The notes beneath the pieces are model-generated. The model was not told the DNA's origin. It searched no databases and saw only the letters and a list, made by a program, of their open reading frames with translations. The translations under genes and the position numbers were made by a program. DNA of 64,000 nt from Beverwykella pulmonaria (Eukaryota > Ascomycota > Dothideomycetes > Pleosporales > Melanommataceae): NCBI GenBank assembly GCA_001599595.1, contig BCHH01000003.1, positions 4,397,537 to 4,461,536 on the forward strand, given 5' to 3'. Below are positions 21,543 to 33,600 of the stretch, piece after piece; the first letter of the stretch is position 1; each line of letters opens with the position of its first letter.

Positions 21543-23184
21543 TCAATTCTGCACCACATCTCCATTCTCCCAAAAGAACTCGCATCTTGCTGTCTTATCG
21601 TACCGACTATCTCCTACCACACTAATTTCAGTCGAATTGGTTTCTAACACCATTCCCTCCATTCCATAAATTGGCCATTCAACACTCTTGATACCACTCC
21701 AAGCCTGTGCGTTCGGATCGTTATGCACAGCAAATGAAACAACTCTATCCTTCATAATGTTTGCCAGAGTATCGTTCACGCCAGCCGCCTTAGGATCCCA
21801 AGTGAAGAACGGTGCAGTGCCGCCGTGGAGTCCGGAACCAGCATTGAAGACTTCTTTCCAAACTTTTTGACCAGACGAGGAGAGAATGGAAGCTATGTAG
21901 TTTGTTGGGCAATTGATGCTGAAATCCCTGGCGGGCTGTTAGCACCTTGTATGAAAATGACAAAAGTAATATGAAAGCTTACCCAAACCAAGTCTGCCGT
22001 TGCCAGAATGTCGAATTGAACGCACTGTTTGGATAGAGATCGAATATCTTGTCTATAAATTTCTTGTCTGCGGTGGGAAACTGGATTTTTAGATCATTGA
22101 CCTCTTCCTTAATTGTGTTCATGGATTGATTCGAGAACGTAAACCCCTCCCATTTTTCTCGACTCAGCATGGCCGGTACCTTATTGAAGTGTCCATTCTT
22201 GAACTCTCGCCATGGGAGATCCCTAATCAGAGTACCATCAACATACGGCCCATAATAGAAGTTGCCGTACCCATAATCGTTTGCTGCATAAGCTTTCTTA
22301 TACGTTTCTTGCGTGGCCACCTTAAGAGAATCTTCAGACAGTGTTCTCAAGCACATTAAATCCTTGCAAGCCGCTTCGTCTAGAAGACGATGAAATTGCT
22401 TCTCCAACTGCTCCTCGCGTAGGAACTGCTGCCACCAAGGGAAGTTTATGATAGCAGCACGAAATGGGGGCTTCTGCACTCCTCCATACAGTATTATCTG
22501 ATCGGTGATGCTCCCTCCCCCTGCACTACCGCCGATCAACGTTACCTTTTCTTTATCGCCACCGAATTCCTCAATATATTTTTGGATCCATTCAAGAGAG
22601 AGTCGCTGATCCAGAAGACCAATATTTGGGACACCTCCGCTGGAGAGGTAGTCTTGTGAACCAAGGAATCCATACGCTCCAAGTCGATACTGCGTACTCA
22701 CAAAGATGAAACTGTTGTTCGAGTGCCGCATGATGATTTCTGCTGGGAATTGCGTCGCATCACCAAGCGTGTAGCCTCCGCCAGGAATACCAACAAGAAC
22801 TGGGAGCTTGGACTTTCTTGTCGCATTTGCCGGGGCGAATATGTTGACCGTTAGGCAGTCTTCTGATCCGGTGGGGGTACTAGCATTGGGGTTCGTCCAG
22901 TACGGATAACCTTGAACGCATCCTGGGCTGGGAGTTGTTGCGTCGATGATATCTTTTGAATGAGATTCTGACTTTTCGATAGGTTGGGGAGCGCTCCAGC
23001 GTAGAGATCCGACAGGAGCTGAAGCAAAGCGGAGGCCATAAAATGTTTTTATAGAGAGTGTCTCATTGTAGATGCCACGATATCTTGTGTATCCGAGGTC
23101 TATAATCGGGCTGGAGATATTGATTTGGGCCTCGCTAGAGAGTACGAGGAGCGTGAGCAAACAGAGAATAAACACCAAGGCCAT
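21543..23184 (-). CDS. Secreted type-B carboxylesterase/lipase (528 aa)
   Basis: Exons 23184-21983 and 21927-21543, joined over a 55-nt intron, give 528 residues, normal for family B esterases. It begins with a signal peptide (MALVFILCLLTLLVLSSEA). Conserved blocks are FYGLRFASAPVG, the EDCLTVNIF motif, GGGYTLGD (oxyanion hole), and the nucleophile elbow GGSAGGGS, where Gly replaces the usual Glu of GESAG, as in many fungal members. The acid is probably the Glu in KWEGFTF and the base the His in GLHGGTAPFF. Several N-x-S/T sites fit secretion. It probably hydrolyses esters of lipids or plant-derived compounds outside the cell; substrate unknown. No lesions. Confidence 0.88.
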
Positions 23185-23718
23185 CGTAGTTGAACAGAAA
23201 ACGAAAGATAAAATAAAGTTTAACGAGTAACAGAGAAGATGGTGAGATAATATTCTTTTCGAGTGCGCGGAGAATGGTCTTGTGGATTCATGAAATAAGT
23301 CCCGAGATTGGTACAGGGGGAACGGGCGTGGTGCACGGTGCTGTGGAAAAGGGAGACAACGATTGGTGTAACAAGCGAGCTGTTACAGAACCAATTGGAA
23401 AGACAGATGAACGAGGCGCTATAACAAAAGCAGTAATGTACCAAAAAACAGAACATAACCGAGCTAGCTTACGCACGACCCACCTACACCGCCACTTTCA
23501 ACTCCTCGCTCCGGAGGGTGTAGTACGTTTTACAGCATCGCTCGATTTCCTAGTATGGAGGTGCCTTTCAAAAGCCCTTGCCCACCTTCGCGAGCAGGGG
23601 TATAGGCCACATTCCTAATCTGGAAGTGTCTCCGAGCGAACTTGGTCTTTACTTCTCAACCTCACACTGAACTAAGTACAGACAGCAGCCTCAATGGACA
23701 TGGAACAAGAAGAATAGA
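23185..23718. other. Intergenic region, esterase upstream side
   Basis: 534 bp between the esterase start and the mariner relic. A 114-codon plus-strand frame at 23274-23618 has no family features and is probably chance. Confidence 0.4.
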
Positions 23719-24321
23719 AAGGTCAGCCGAGGCAAAGGCTCAGGTATTGACTGGTATCGATACCAGACGACTATCCTGCTTCTAAAGCTATTTCCTTTGG
23801 CTAAACAGTGTAAGGCTGAGCGGCCTAGAATAGTTATACAGGAAGATAAGGCGCCTGCTCACGACCACTACGTCTAGAACCGCATATACAGTCTCTATAG
23901 CCTTGGGATGCTACCCTGGTATAGTAACTCCCCTTATTTAAACGCTGTTGACCCTTGCTGGTCATGGATGAAGAGGTCTACTACAAAGAAAGATGCCCCA
24001 AAGAGTAGAGCAGAGGCCATCCGTGCATGTGAGCAGTGCTGGAGAGAGCTACGTCAGGAGAAGATACAAGCTTGAATTGAGCGTATTCCTATCCATGTTA
24101 AGAAGATTGTTGAACTAGAAGGAGGTAACTGTTGAAGGGCAGCCGGCAAGCCGAGACTGCGACACGTGACAGGCACGTGATAGGCACGTGACCAAGACGG
24201 CTGGGCAGATGTCCGAGTATATAGCACCAGCCTGGTTCTACGTTGGCACCTCAAGCAATATTATGACGTCCCCTCCCACTCAGAGCTCTCATGTTGTAAC
24301 AGTAACGAGTATAAAGAGGGT
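23719..24321 (+). pseudogene. Tc1/mariner transposase relic, split by a solo LTR
   Basis: Translation gives the C-terminal half of a Tc1/mariner DDE transposase: IQEDKAPAHDHYV with the second catalytic Asp, then LPWYSNSPYLNAVDPCW containing the third acidic residue. The tail KKIVELEGGN at 24129 resumes as EYKEGIK after the inserted LTR. Stops in frame are TAG near 23874 and TGA near 24073. The N-terminal half is missing and the downstream end is joined to Copia sequence, so this is a fragment. Confidence 0.8.
24130..24301 (+). mobile_element. Solo LTR inside the mariner relic
   Basis: It begins TGTTGAAGG and ends TTGTAACA (172 bp), with a perfect 5-bp duplication, gtaac, at 24125-24129 and 24302-24306. 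Removal restores the mariner frame (GGN then EYKEG). It contains three CACGTGA boxes, so it may be a distant relative of the CACGTG-rich LTR family. Confidence 0.85.
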
Positions 24322-25606
24322 ATCAAAGTTAGCTGCCACGGGAGCCAATATCCTACAAGGAGGTGATGAAGCTACCCTGTCCACACAACCAAGGATTTCT
24401 AGCAGCCGCTTGACGCGAGATTAGCACAATCCGGCGCAAAGGGACATACACGAAGATAGCATGGAAAGACTTCAATGCCAATGATCACAAAGTTTTCCTA
24501 ATAATCTGGATATTCACACACAAGCTTAACAGTGAAGGATATCTCACTGATTACAAAGCTAGGATCTGTGTGCGCGGCGACCTCTAGACTACCGCTGAAG
24601 TCACATATACGGCTGCATTAGCTATTCAAACCTTCCAAGCCGTAATGGCGATCGCAGCTTATTTTAATCTAGAAATGAGGCACTATAACGCTGTCAATGC
24701 GTTTACCAACGCTTAATTAGAAACACTTGTCTACTGCCACTCACTAGACAGCCTCTCTAACTCTGACCACCTATAGGAGCTACACCACGCGCTATACGGC
24801 CTCAAGATATTACTACTGCTATAGTACAAGGACCTTACCAAGTTGCTCAAGGAGCTAGGACTTAAAGAAGTCAAAGAAGCTCCGTGCCTGTGGATGAACA
24901 ATAAGTTACTAGTATTCTTTTATGTAGATAATATTGTTGTCCTTGTTAAACTAGGTCACACGCTAGTAATCAAACTGTAACGATTCGAACAATCGTTCCA
25001 TCACGTGACCGAACCGCTCCCTGCCCGACCCCGATACAGATCCTATTCCTACCCGAACCGGTAAGACTCCGGCTCCTGACCTGCTCCCCACTCAACTCCG
25101 ATACAGGCTCTATCCATATCCAAACCTGAAGTACCTCGGCTCCTGACCAGCTCCTGATGCAACTCCGATACAGGTCCTTATCCGAATCTATAGTACCTCG
25201 GCTTCGTTATCTCTCATCTCTCTTCGTGTATATAAGCCAGTCGTTTCGTTAGTTAGATCAGGTAGCTTTTGAATATCCTTTCGTACCCGGTCTATAGGTG
25301 TCAATTCTATCTTGGGTATTCGTTATCACTCGTGCACTCCCATATGCCTCGGTAGTGTTCTGATATCCTGCGCTGTTACACAAACAATTTAAACAAAAGC
25401 TCCTACAGCAATATAAGATTAGATGTCTAGGAGAACTAACTACCTTCTGTGGAATTTAAATTTGACGTGACTAAGAAGCTAGAAAGATATAGCTATTGCA
25501 AGCTGCTTATATTGATAAACTAGTTCTTAAATTGTAAGCAGGACACTCCGTCACGTGGATATGCCACTGACTAATCAGTCCGTCATATATATCAGCTGTA
25601 CATATA
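24322..25606 (+). mobile_element. Copia retrotransposon fragment (RT region fused to an LTR)
   Basis: From about 24322 the sequence matches the Copia element at 33820-34620: the connection region, the reverse transcriptase with FTHKLN-like and FYVDNI motifs, up to the start of the RNase H linker. It then jumps to a partial LTR beginning TGTAAGC at 25533 and fading at about 25606. The frame is damaged (e.g. TAG at 24585, TAA at 24714). An internal deletion joins the RT to the LTR. It is interrupted by a solo LTR of another family at 24976-25380. Confidence 0.82.
24976..25380 (+). mobile_element. Solo LTR (405 bp) of a third family inside the Copia fragment
   Basis: It starts TGTAACGATTCG and ends GCGCTGTTACA, flanked by the perfect 5-bp duplication caaac at 24971-24975 and 25381-25385. 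Removing it restores the match to the intact Copia RT at about 34466. The interior has an approximate tandem repeat built on CTCCGATACAGG and CCTCGGCTCCTGACC. Length and ends suit a Gypsy-type LTR, which is inference. Confidence 0.88.
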
Positions 25607-25794
25607 ACACCCAAATCAAAATATGGAGTATAAGAAAAAATTGATGGATGTCGTAAGGCGTACTCATATGTAACCACTAACCCTATACTGGAGAGCAGAG
25701 AAAGTGTCCGCTCTAGAAAAGCGACATGAAACAACCATAGCATTACCTATCATTCAAGCTCAAATCAACGAGTTTCTCTTGACTTCCTCTGTAT

Positions 25795-27315
25795 TCATTC
25801 CCGGCGAGATGCGTCGCTGGAGTATTGAAGCTGGTTTGTCAAATCATTCGCCTCCATGGTAGAATACATTACTTGAAGCCTCTCCTTGCACTTTTCTGCC
25901 GTCGTGAATTCACCTATCCAACCCCCCCGACTTCCTACTATTTCTAACGCACCCGCGAGCGTTGGATCCCACACATTGTCAGGAACCATCACACTTCGTA
26001 TGTTCACACATCTTTCAAAACTGTTCATAGCTTCCAGGGGTTTTTGCGACGAGTTCTGCGCTGATCCAAGCAGAAAGAATGTTATCGAAGTATCGACATT
26101 CAATTGGCGCTGTTGATAGAGCTCCGGTGGATCCTCAAGTTGTATGAGAGATGAGCCTAAGGTCCTACTGATTGCTTCCGCTTCATAATATCGTTCTTCT
26201 TGCAGAAGATATCTGATTGCAGTATGCCACAAACAAATTCTCGCGTGGTCGAAGACGGTGAATTTTTCGTCTACCTGCTGAAGAATCGAGTCGATTTCGG
26301 CGAGCGTCTTTCCCTTGTACAAATCATAGAAGTTCCCTGGCGCTGCGCGAGGCAAACTGGCTTGGTTGTAGGCATAGTAGGCTTTGATATGGTCATTTCC
26401 AGCCGCTCTAGCCATCCACAAGTGACGACAACAAGCATCAAAAGCGAGATACAAGTGACCCGCCGAGTCCAAGGGTAGATCGATTAGCTCCTGGAACATG
26501 TTCCTTCTTGGGTCATTGTATAGCAGATCCAATTTGGCCCAATCGTATAGGTTTTTGGCCATCAAGGCTCGAATATCGGACTTCCCGTGTCTTTCAAACA
26601 GCAGCGCGATTGCTAGGAGATCAGGAAACTGCCGATGGTGGTGGGTCTGAACAACGGACCTGTGGAGACGAGATGCGGTCCGTACTCCAGCCCACCACCT
26701 GTTGTCATTCCCTTTTCTCAAATGTTTCAAGGCGTCGCACAGCATATTGTGCAGCCTACTGAGGTCTGATAGTCCCGATACGAGCACTTTGCTTCGACCA
26801 TAAACACCGCGCTCATCCATCGTCCATATGCCGGTATCGAAGCAGCTGTCGAAGTGGACGCTGGTATACCACAGTAGTCGCTGAAAGCCTTTCAAAAATT
26901 CCAGATCACCGAGCCTGCTGAAGGTGAACGGGAGAGGAACAAATATGAGATGCTGCGCGCGCGGTGGCCGCCCGCTTCCGGTTGTAGACGTTCCTCTTCG
27001 TTTGTGGTATCGCTCTACTTCACGAATATCGACAAGTATCCCATCAGAAAGAACAAGACATTGATCGAGCTCACACCCCATATTTTTCAGCCTTGCCAGA
27101 ATGAAGTCCACGTCAGCGTAACATTTATTTTTGTAAACACCCCATGCTTCCAACTCAGATTTCCATACCGCAAGGCTGTACATCGATTTGAGCCCTGGTT
27201 CTCTTCGCTCCATATCTTCTGTCACTTGATTTAACGTAAGCCCATCAAGCACGTATAGTCGAACGATATCAGGGTAGAAGCGATTGAAAACACTAGAGAG
27301 CAAATTGGAGCCCAT
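25795..27315 (-). CDS. Clr5-domain protein (506 aa)
   Basis: Single-exon gene. Residues about 10-62 form a Clr5 domain: PDIVRLYVLDGLTLNQVTED, then a helix and the terminal W-x(2)-WGVYKNK-type motif. Clr5 is named after a fission-yeast silencing factor and is widespread at the N-terminus of fungal proteins, often with tetratricopeptide-like helices. The remaining 440 residues are helical with TPR-like character (e.g. HTAIRYLLQEERYYEAEAIS). A basic spacer, KRRGTSTTGSGRPP, lies near residue 108. Function is unknown; a DNA- or chromatin-associated role is possible. The frame is complete and undamaged despite transposon debris on its 3' side. Confidence 0.8.
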   Translation of the reverse strand: MGSNLLSSVFNRFYPDIVRLYVLDGLTLNQVTEDMERREPGLKSMYSLAVWKSELEAWGVYKNKCYADVDFILARLKNMGCELDQCLVLSDGILVDIREVERYHKRRGTSTTGSGRPPRAQHLIFVPLPFTFSRLGDLEFLKGFQRLLWYTSVHFDSCFDTGIWTMDERGVYGRSKVLVSGLSDLSRLHNMLCDALKHLRKGNDNRWWAGVRTASRLHRSVVQTHHHRQFPDLLAIALLFERHGKSDIRALMAKNLYDWAKLDLLYNDPRRNMFQELIDLPLDSAGHLYLAFDACCRHLWMARAAGNDHIKAYYAYNQASLPRAAPGNFYDLYKGKTLAEIDSILQQVDEKFTVFDHARICLWHTAIRYLLQEERYYEAEAISRTLGSSLIQLEDPPELYQQRQLNVDTSITFFLLGSAQNSSQKPLEAMNSFERCVNIRSVMVPDNVWDPTLAGALEIVGSRGGWIGEFTTAEKCKERLQVMYSTMEANDLTNQLQYSSDASRRE

Positions 27316-27879
27316 TGCTTAGCTACTGCTTCGTACAGTGAGATCTGAAAATATATAGAAAGATTTGAGAGTTAGGAAGAAAGGAGGAGTTATGCCTCAA
27401 GAAGGCTATTAATATAGAATATATTGCGACATTCAGAGGTTTGATGCGCTCTTGACAGACAGACAGCTTGGCCTTCGATCCTGTGCATAGAACCGCATAT
27501 CCAATGAGTTATGGGGACCTATGGTATGTAACAACGTATACACCAGCCAATTGTGTTTTATTCCAGCCCTCCACACCATCGTATGACTAGCCACTGCAAG
27601 GGTCAAAATCCGGCAGCATCAAAACTTCTGTTCGCTTAAATCCTTGTCACCTGCTTCACTCATACTATAGGACGGGTCACCGACGAATAAGATGGAGATA
27701 TGGCAGGCCACCGGTTCGAAGCTATAGTATTTAAGAGGAAAGAATTTCGTTTTTTGGGAAAGTTTCTAATTCCTTTCGCTCATCGTAACTTTGAAAGATC
27801 CAGCCAAACTACAACTAGCCAAGTCTTGTTGTTCGAGCCTTTCAAAAGTTTTTAGAATCATTCTACCACCAACCTACAC
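27316..27879. other. Divergent intergenic region
   Basis: 564 bp between the Clr5 gene (minus) and the GTPase gene (plus), so it holds both promoters. No repeat or small gene is recognised. Confidence 0.45.
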
Positions 27880-29289
27880 ATGATGAAGAAAACCTTAACT
27901 GCTCCCTTCCAACCCTTTGCAAATGGTTGGAAAGCATTCTCAGATACGGTATGCAATGCACTCACCGAGAAAACCGCCAAATTTCTTGAGAAATAGTAAG
28001 TATTATAACGACGTTCCAACATTTAGCAGCCTCAATATGGAAATAGTGCCGGAGCAGACCTCATAATTGTCACCGGTCCCACTGGAGTTGGCAAGTCCTC
28101 CTTCATCAAATGCGTCACAGGGCACGATATCTACGTTTCATCGAGCCTTGAGTCAGGTAAATAATAGCACCCTATCTATAAAATAATTCCAATACACCGT
28201 CCATTCACTGAAGCAGTCTAGGTACACGGAATACCGCTCTTGTGCCTGCAGTCATAGAGGGAAAGAGATATCTCTTTCTCGACATGCCCGGGTTCGACGC
28301 CGACGATATGGACGACTGGCAAATCTTCACCATGCTTATGGCTGCCATGGCAACAATCGGACGATATGTCAAGTTCCGGGGCTTCATGTACGTCGATGAG
28401 TTTGAGGGACGTATGACGAAATCGGCGCGAAAGATTTTGACATGGGTGGAGCACTTTTGCGGTAAAGAATACATGGTTAATGTCACCCTCGTTACCACCA
28501 AGTGGGACGTACAAGATGATAACCACATCAATGCCAAGATCGAGAGCTATGCTACTTGGAGTAAGGGGGCTCTACTTCAACCTATGCTCTTACATGGAGC
28601 CGAGGTGTTCCATCATGGACTTATCTGGGATAACGATCATTGGCAGAAACTGTCTCTCGAGGAGAAGACCGAAGAAAGAACTCTAAATGCTAAGAAGATG
28701 ATTCATGAGCGCTACGGTGGTCCATCGAACGTTCCACTTCAGATCTACAAAGAAATCGCCCATGGTCATACGATCGATACAACATCTGCTGGACGTTGGC
28801 TAAAGACTGGATCAGCGACACACCTGAATACCAAACCCAAACCTGCAAACCAAGGTAATTCATAGCAACTCCTTTTCCCACTTAAGACACGTCTAATCTT
28901 CTCAAGGCCCAGACATTCCCCAATATCCAAACGCTACCCACAACAATACAGGCGCAGCCCCAACACCCCAGAACAGCCCACCTGATCCCCGGCGAGCCTC
29001 GAAACCAGAGCCTCAGTCTGAGTCCTCCACCTTCTGGGATGATGTCCTACACAAGGCTCAGCCTTGGATCAAGCTTCTCTTCAATGCCGCGCGCATATAC
29101 TACAACGCATCAGCTGCTTCCGCCTCTCAACGCGGACAGTTTTACGCGTCTAGATTCGAAGATGAGGGTTTCTGGGAAGATGGATATCGCTTCAGGGATG
29201 ATCAAACTTCTCAGCCTTCTCCAGATGCTTCTGATATGGGCGGCAATCCACAGAATGAGAATGTGACATCATGGTGTGTGGTTATGTAG
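27880..29289 (+). CDS. AIG1/GIMAP-like GTPase with a C-terminal CAAX box (413 aa)
   Basis: Four exons (27880-27995, 28047-28156, 28222-28854, 28907-29289) join in phase to 413 residues. The G domain starts with IIVTGPTGVGKSS (G1/P-loop), has LDMPGFD (G3, DxxG) and TTKWD (G4, T/NKxD). Order and spacing resemble the fungal P-loop GTPases related to AIG1/GIMAP and septin-like proteins. After a Pro/Asn-rich linker there is a helical region (DDVLHKAQPWIKLL), an acidic tail, and the last four residues CVVM. That is a canonical CAAX box, with Met favouring farnesylation, so membrane attachment is predicted. The P-loop exon is short and intron 1 uses the third available AG; the phase makes this choice necessary. 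Cellular role unknown; animal and plant relatives act in immunity and organelle membranes. Confidence 0.82.
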
Positions 29290-30364
29290 ATGGTGGCTAA
29301 TTTGTGTACACGCTCCGGGCCTATTCCTCATAATTTTCTTCATGGTTTCGGGTTTTCCCACCTGCAGATTGATTTTCCGCCAGCTACATATTAAATTGCC
29401 CTAGGATTAATTTTATATTAGTGCTATTTTCTCATGTTTTGCATTTGTTATCAAGTCGACTAGTACACCAACTGGGGGAAAATGAGGTTGACGAGACTAG
29501 TCATACCAACAAAAAACTGAATATCATTACCAATTTTAGTATTGTATTGCCCAAAGACTCACCCATGAAACCCAAAAGTTCGCAATCCTTCCGAACGCTA
29601 TCCATCTATCAATACTTCGTCTTCGAACCATACTCTCCAATTATGCCTGACGCTCTTCCGCGCACCATCACGCCGGTTGGTTAGATTCATAGTTTCCACA
29701 CCGATTTACCACGGGCAGCCTGTATACAACAGTCTCCGGAACAGCAACACGGCGTATTTCCAAAAAAGAAAACCGCTTAAGGAACTGTGTGGATTGAGAG
29801 CTAATATACTGATTTGGACGTTCCTCGAGTCCATGCTTAGGTATTTAGATAAGCTGACAAACCAAATCCTAAGCTCTAGGACACCTTATTTATATTGTGC
29901 AGGGCTAAGTTGTGCATAATTTTAACGTAAGGCGGTTTATTTAACAAGTGTAGGAGTCGATTTTATAATTCCCGCCAAGAAATCCATGCTGGGAAACTTT
30001 CCACCGAATATGATACCGGGTTGACCTATTAGATGAGTGTATTAGCGGGTAGTAAGACAGTGGCCCGTTGTCTAGTGTGTTGAAGTACAATTTGCCGGAG
30101 TAACCCTTAGGGGCATCAGGGTTCCATAATGATCAATTCACTCCTTCCTACCCTCCCATTTAGTAACAGCCAAATAGCCCCCGACGCTGTCTAGGAGAGC
30201 TGCTCTGCTGTTGCATTAGCAGTTTTGTGCCGTATTTCTCGTGCGGAAACCCAAAGGACATCTCTACCGTATGCCTTAAGCCCCGTTGCAGGAAGCACTT
30301 TAATTGTAAGAAAACTTAACAACTCTCCTGCGCCACCTAACATTGCGAGACTCTTGCAAGCACA
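29290..30364. other. Intergenic region ending in dispersed repeat copy 2
   Basis: 1.07 kb. Short plus-strand frames (29421-29684 and 29677-29919) have no recognised motifs. The last 54 bp (30311-30364) are the left part of the dispersed repeat also seen at 18171, and the sequence gcaca at 30360-30364 is the target duplication of the outer LTR. Confidence 0.4.
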
Positions 30365-30378
30365 TGTAAGCTGGAGGA

Positions 30379-30509
30379 TGTAAGCCGAGGACACCATAAT
30401 GTCACGTGGATATGCCACTGACTAATCAGTCCGTCATATATATATCAGCTGTACATACATCACATACAATACACATCTTGACACCTCTTNCTCCGCCCTN
30501 CAGCTTACA
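30379..30509 (+). repeat. 5' LTR of the Copia element
   Basis: 131 bp with TG...CA ends within the inverted TGTAAGC/GCTTACA termini. It contains the block shared by all copies, from tcacgtggatatgcc to ctgtacatacatcac. Two undetermined bases lie near its 3' end (30490 and 30500). Confidence 0.9.
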
Positions 30510-30607
30510 GTTATNAGCCTGGTTCGTGCCTAACCGCACCATCAAATATCGTTTAACTATCACCGTTGTTTATTATTTGATCCCACTTATCAACCTTGTC
30601 GTTAATA

Positions 30608-33600
30608 TGTCTTCCACTGAACCCATTCTTCAAGGAAAATCTGACTGGGAGCACTAGATCTTTGTGGTTAAGCGAGTCGCTCAATCAGGAGACGTATGGG
30701 ATTATCTCAACCCTGAACAACCCTATCGTCCTCTCAACAAGCCTGAGAAACCTCCTCGTCCAACTGCCGTTCCTAATGCTGCTGGAACTGCTACTATCCA
30801 ACCTACGCAGGGAGAGCTCACGCTATACAGTCAGGATATGAGCGCATATTACAAAGATATCAAAGAGTATNAGCNATTNAAAGATAAGTTAGGACAAGTT
30901 GGATCCCACATTGCTAAAACAATTCATCAGGATCTCATCTACCATATCCAAGACAAAGACGCTGTATACAATTAGCTTAAGGCGTTGGAAAAGCACTACT
31001 TACCTACAAGCCAGGATTAGAAATATCAAGTTCAACAAGTGTACGAAACAGCCAAGATCCTGCATGCCCGCCAAACAAATATCAAGGACTGGTGCAACGC
31101 CTTTCTCGCTGCCTACAATCGCGCAAAACTACTTAAGCTACCACAAGCACACGGCTTCTAACCTCACCACAATCTACTGCAAGCAATTAATTAGGTTAAT
31201 CTAGGATATGCTGCTAGTATCTCTCGCGAAATCTTCACCGCTGAGAAAGCCTAGGATGCAAACCCCAACGCTCCAATACTAGACTCTGTTTAGCTGTCAA
31301 CTGTTGCTGCTAAATATCTGCAATACCATCGTGCCACACAATTAAAGAAAACTAATATCTATGGGGGAGCATTTGGAGCGAAGCTAAACAGTAAAGAATC
31401 TCCATACAACAAGAAAACAGCTAGGAACAGTGGTAATCCAGCCAAGCTGTGCCTGTGTGGTGATATACACTACTAGGGCTAATGTCCCTACATCATTACA
31501 TTGCTAAGACTGAGAGGATTTGTCAAAGACCCTAAAAAAGCCAAGAAAGTTGCTGATTACAAGGCTACAGACAAGAGAGGTATACTAAACAAGGTCTGCG
31601 ATAGGCAGCAGCAATACAAGAAGCGTTTCAACAAGCGGAATAGCAAGGGTAATAACAAGAAGGACAAATCTGATTTAATAGAGATAGATGCTAGAGACAA
31701 CCCTACTCAGCCACCAATGCCACATGCATTTGCAGTATTTTCATTAGCATTTAGCCCTTAATTGCCTCAATCACATCAATTACATCAATTGCAGCAGTAC
31801 CCACTCCTCCACTCATGGACCTTGGATCTAGCCACTGATATCTACATTTGCAACAACCCAGCCAAATTCTAATAGGTGGCACCTGCGGCTGACAACAATA
31901 TTGTACTCGCTGGCAATGCCAAGATATCTATTTAGGCATGGGGAGAAGTAATAATACCCCTATCAACGCCAAAAGGCATCAAATCAACAACGCTCAAGCG
32001 AGTAGCGCTGATCCCGTCCTTCTTTACCAACCTTGTCTCACTATCACGCCTTGCATTATCAAATGTCCACTTTAACTCTGGCCGCAATACCCTGTATCAG
32101 CTAACAGGATTAACCTAGGAAGACATCGCGCACCTTACCCAATATAGTGGTTACTGGCTTATTGTACACCGCACTAAGGCAATAACACCTTAGCAGCCAC
32201 CTTAGCCATTTACATATGCAACCACTAATTGTTGACCACAGTACTCCGCGCAGCCGCTTCAACCTTAGGCACTTACCAAGCCTCAACTGCATGTCTTGAT
32301 GGCACACGCAGGCAGTAATGCAATTAACTATCTGGCCAACAACGTTATTAGTATTAAGCCACCTAAGGGATCTGCTCCTTATACTATTAACTGCAAAGAA
32401 TGTCTGCAAAATAAGGCCCACAAAATTATATCTCAACGCATTGGACATAAGAGAGGTGCATCACGTCTATTTAAAACAGTTGCTATCAACATCATCAAGC
32501 TTAATGCCCCTGGCTACAATGGTTATTAATATGTGTTCTATGGATTCAACCTATTTACAAAGTTCAATTTTGTATATACAATGCCCCAACGCGATAAAGA
32601 AGCACTGCTTAATATCCTCATACAATTGGATCAGACCATTAAACGCGAATTCAACACTACTGTCACATTTATAATCACAGATAACAAGAGAGGATATAGT
32701 CTTAATAACAACTCAACTCGTGCATATTGCGCAGCACATAGTATCAACTTTTAGATTAGAGCACCTCATACTAAGGAGCAAAACAGTTCCGCAGAACGCT
32801 CAGGAAGGAATCTAATTGAAAAATCGCAATCTATAAAAGGCACATCAAACCTACCACCAGCACTTAGCCCTAAAATCTATGTTACAGCAGGATATATACT
32901 TAATTAAACGCCAACAAAAGCATTAGGCTGGAAGACTCCATTTGAGGTGGCATATAACAAGAAACCTTCAATTGCTCACCTTTATATATATAGCTGTCGC
33001 GCATATGCTCTTTGTACACAAATACCCAGAGGCGACAAATTGACACCACGTGCTTTGATTAGATATCTTGTCAGTTATAACTCCTCAAACATATACCAAG
33101 TATGGCTGCCAAAAGCCAGGAGCAGAGCACATCAAGGAAAGGTTATCCAAACGCGAGATGTTACCTTCAAGGAGGATCTATTCTATGATCACCGCGACGA
33201 TTCTGATATACTACTGCGAGGGCAAGAACTAGAAGATATCTCACAAACACTTCACATGCCACCACTTCGGAATCCCGAAGAATCGTCCGAATCCGAATCA
33301 GAACACGAGCCTGATCAACCTGCTGATCCTCATCAATCCGATCAACCTTCCTATCACTATCAATTCGATCACCTTATTGATCAGAATCGAATCAATCAGT
33401 CGAGTCAAAACAAATCACATGATCAGCCATCTCATCTACCGACTCCTGATAGCTCGATATCACCGTCATTGAATATCTCTCCTGATTCGCACATGCTGAC
33501 ATCAAGCACACGGTCATCAACCGTTCAGTCAACTACCTCTGAAACAAGCGACGCTCGTCAACTACATGATGAAGAAATGGCCGCTACTTCTGCTTCTACC

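Noticed and set aside
29421..29919. Two adjacent plus-strand frames of 80-87 codons that look partly protein-like
   Set aside because: No motif, the first lacks an ATG near its start, and no splice pair joins them convincingly.
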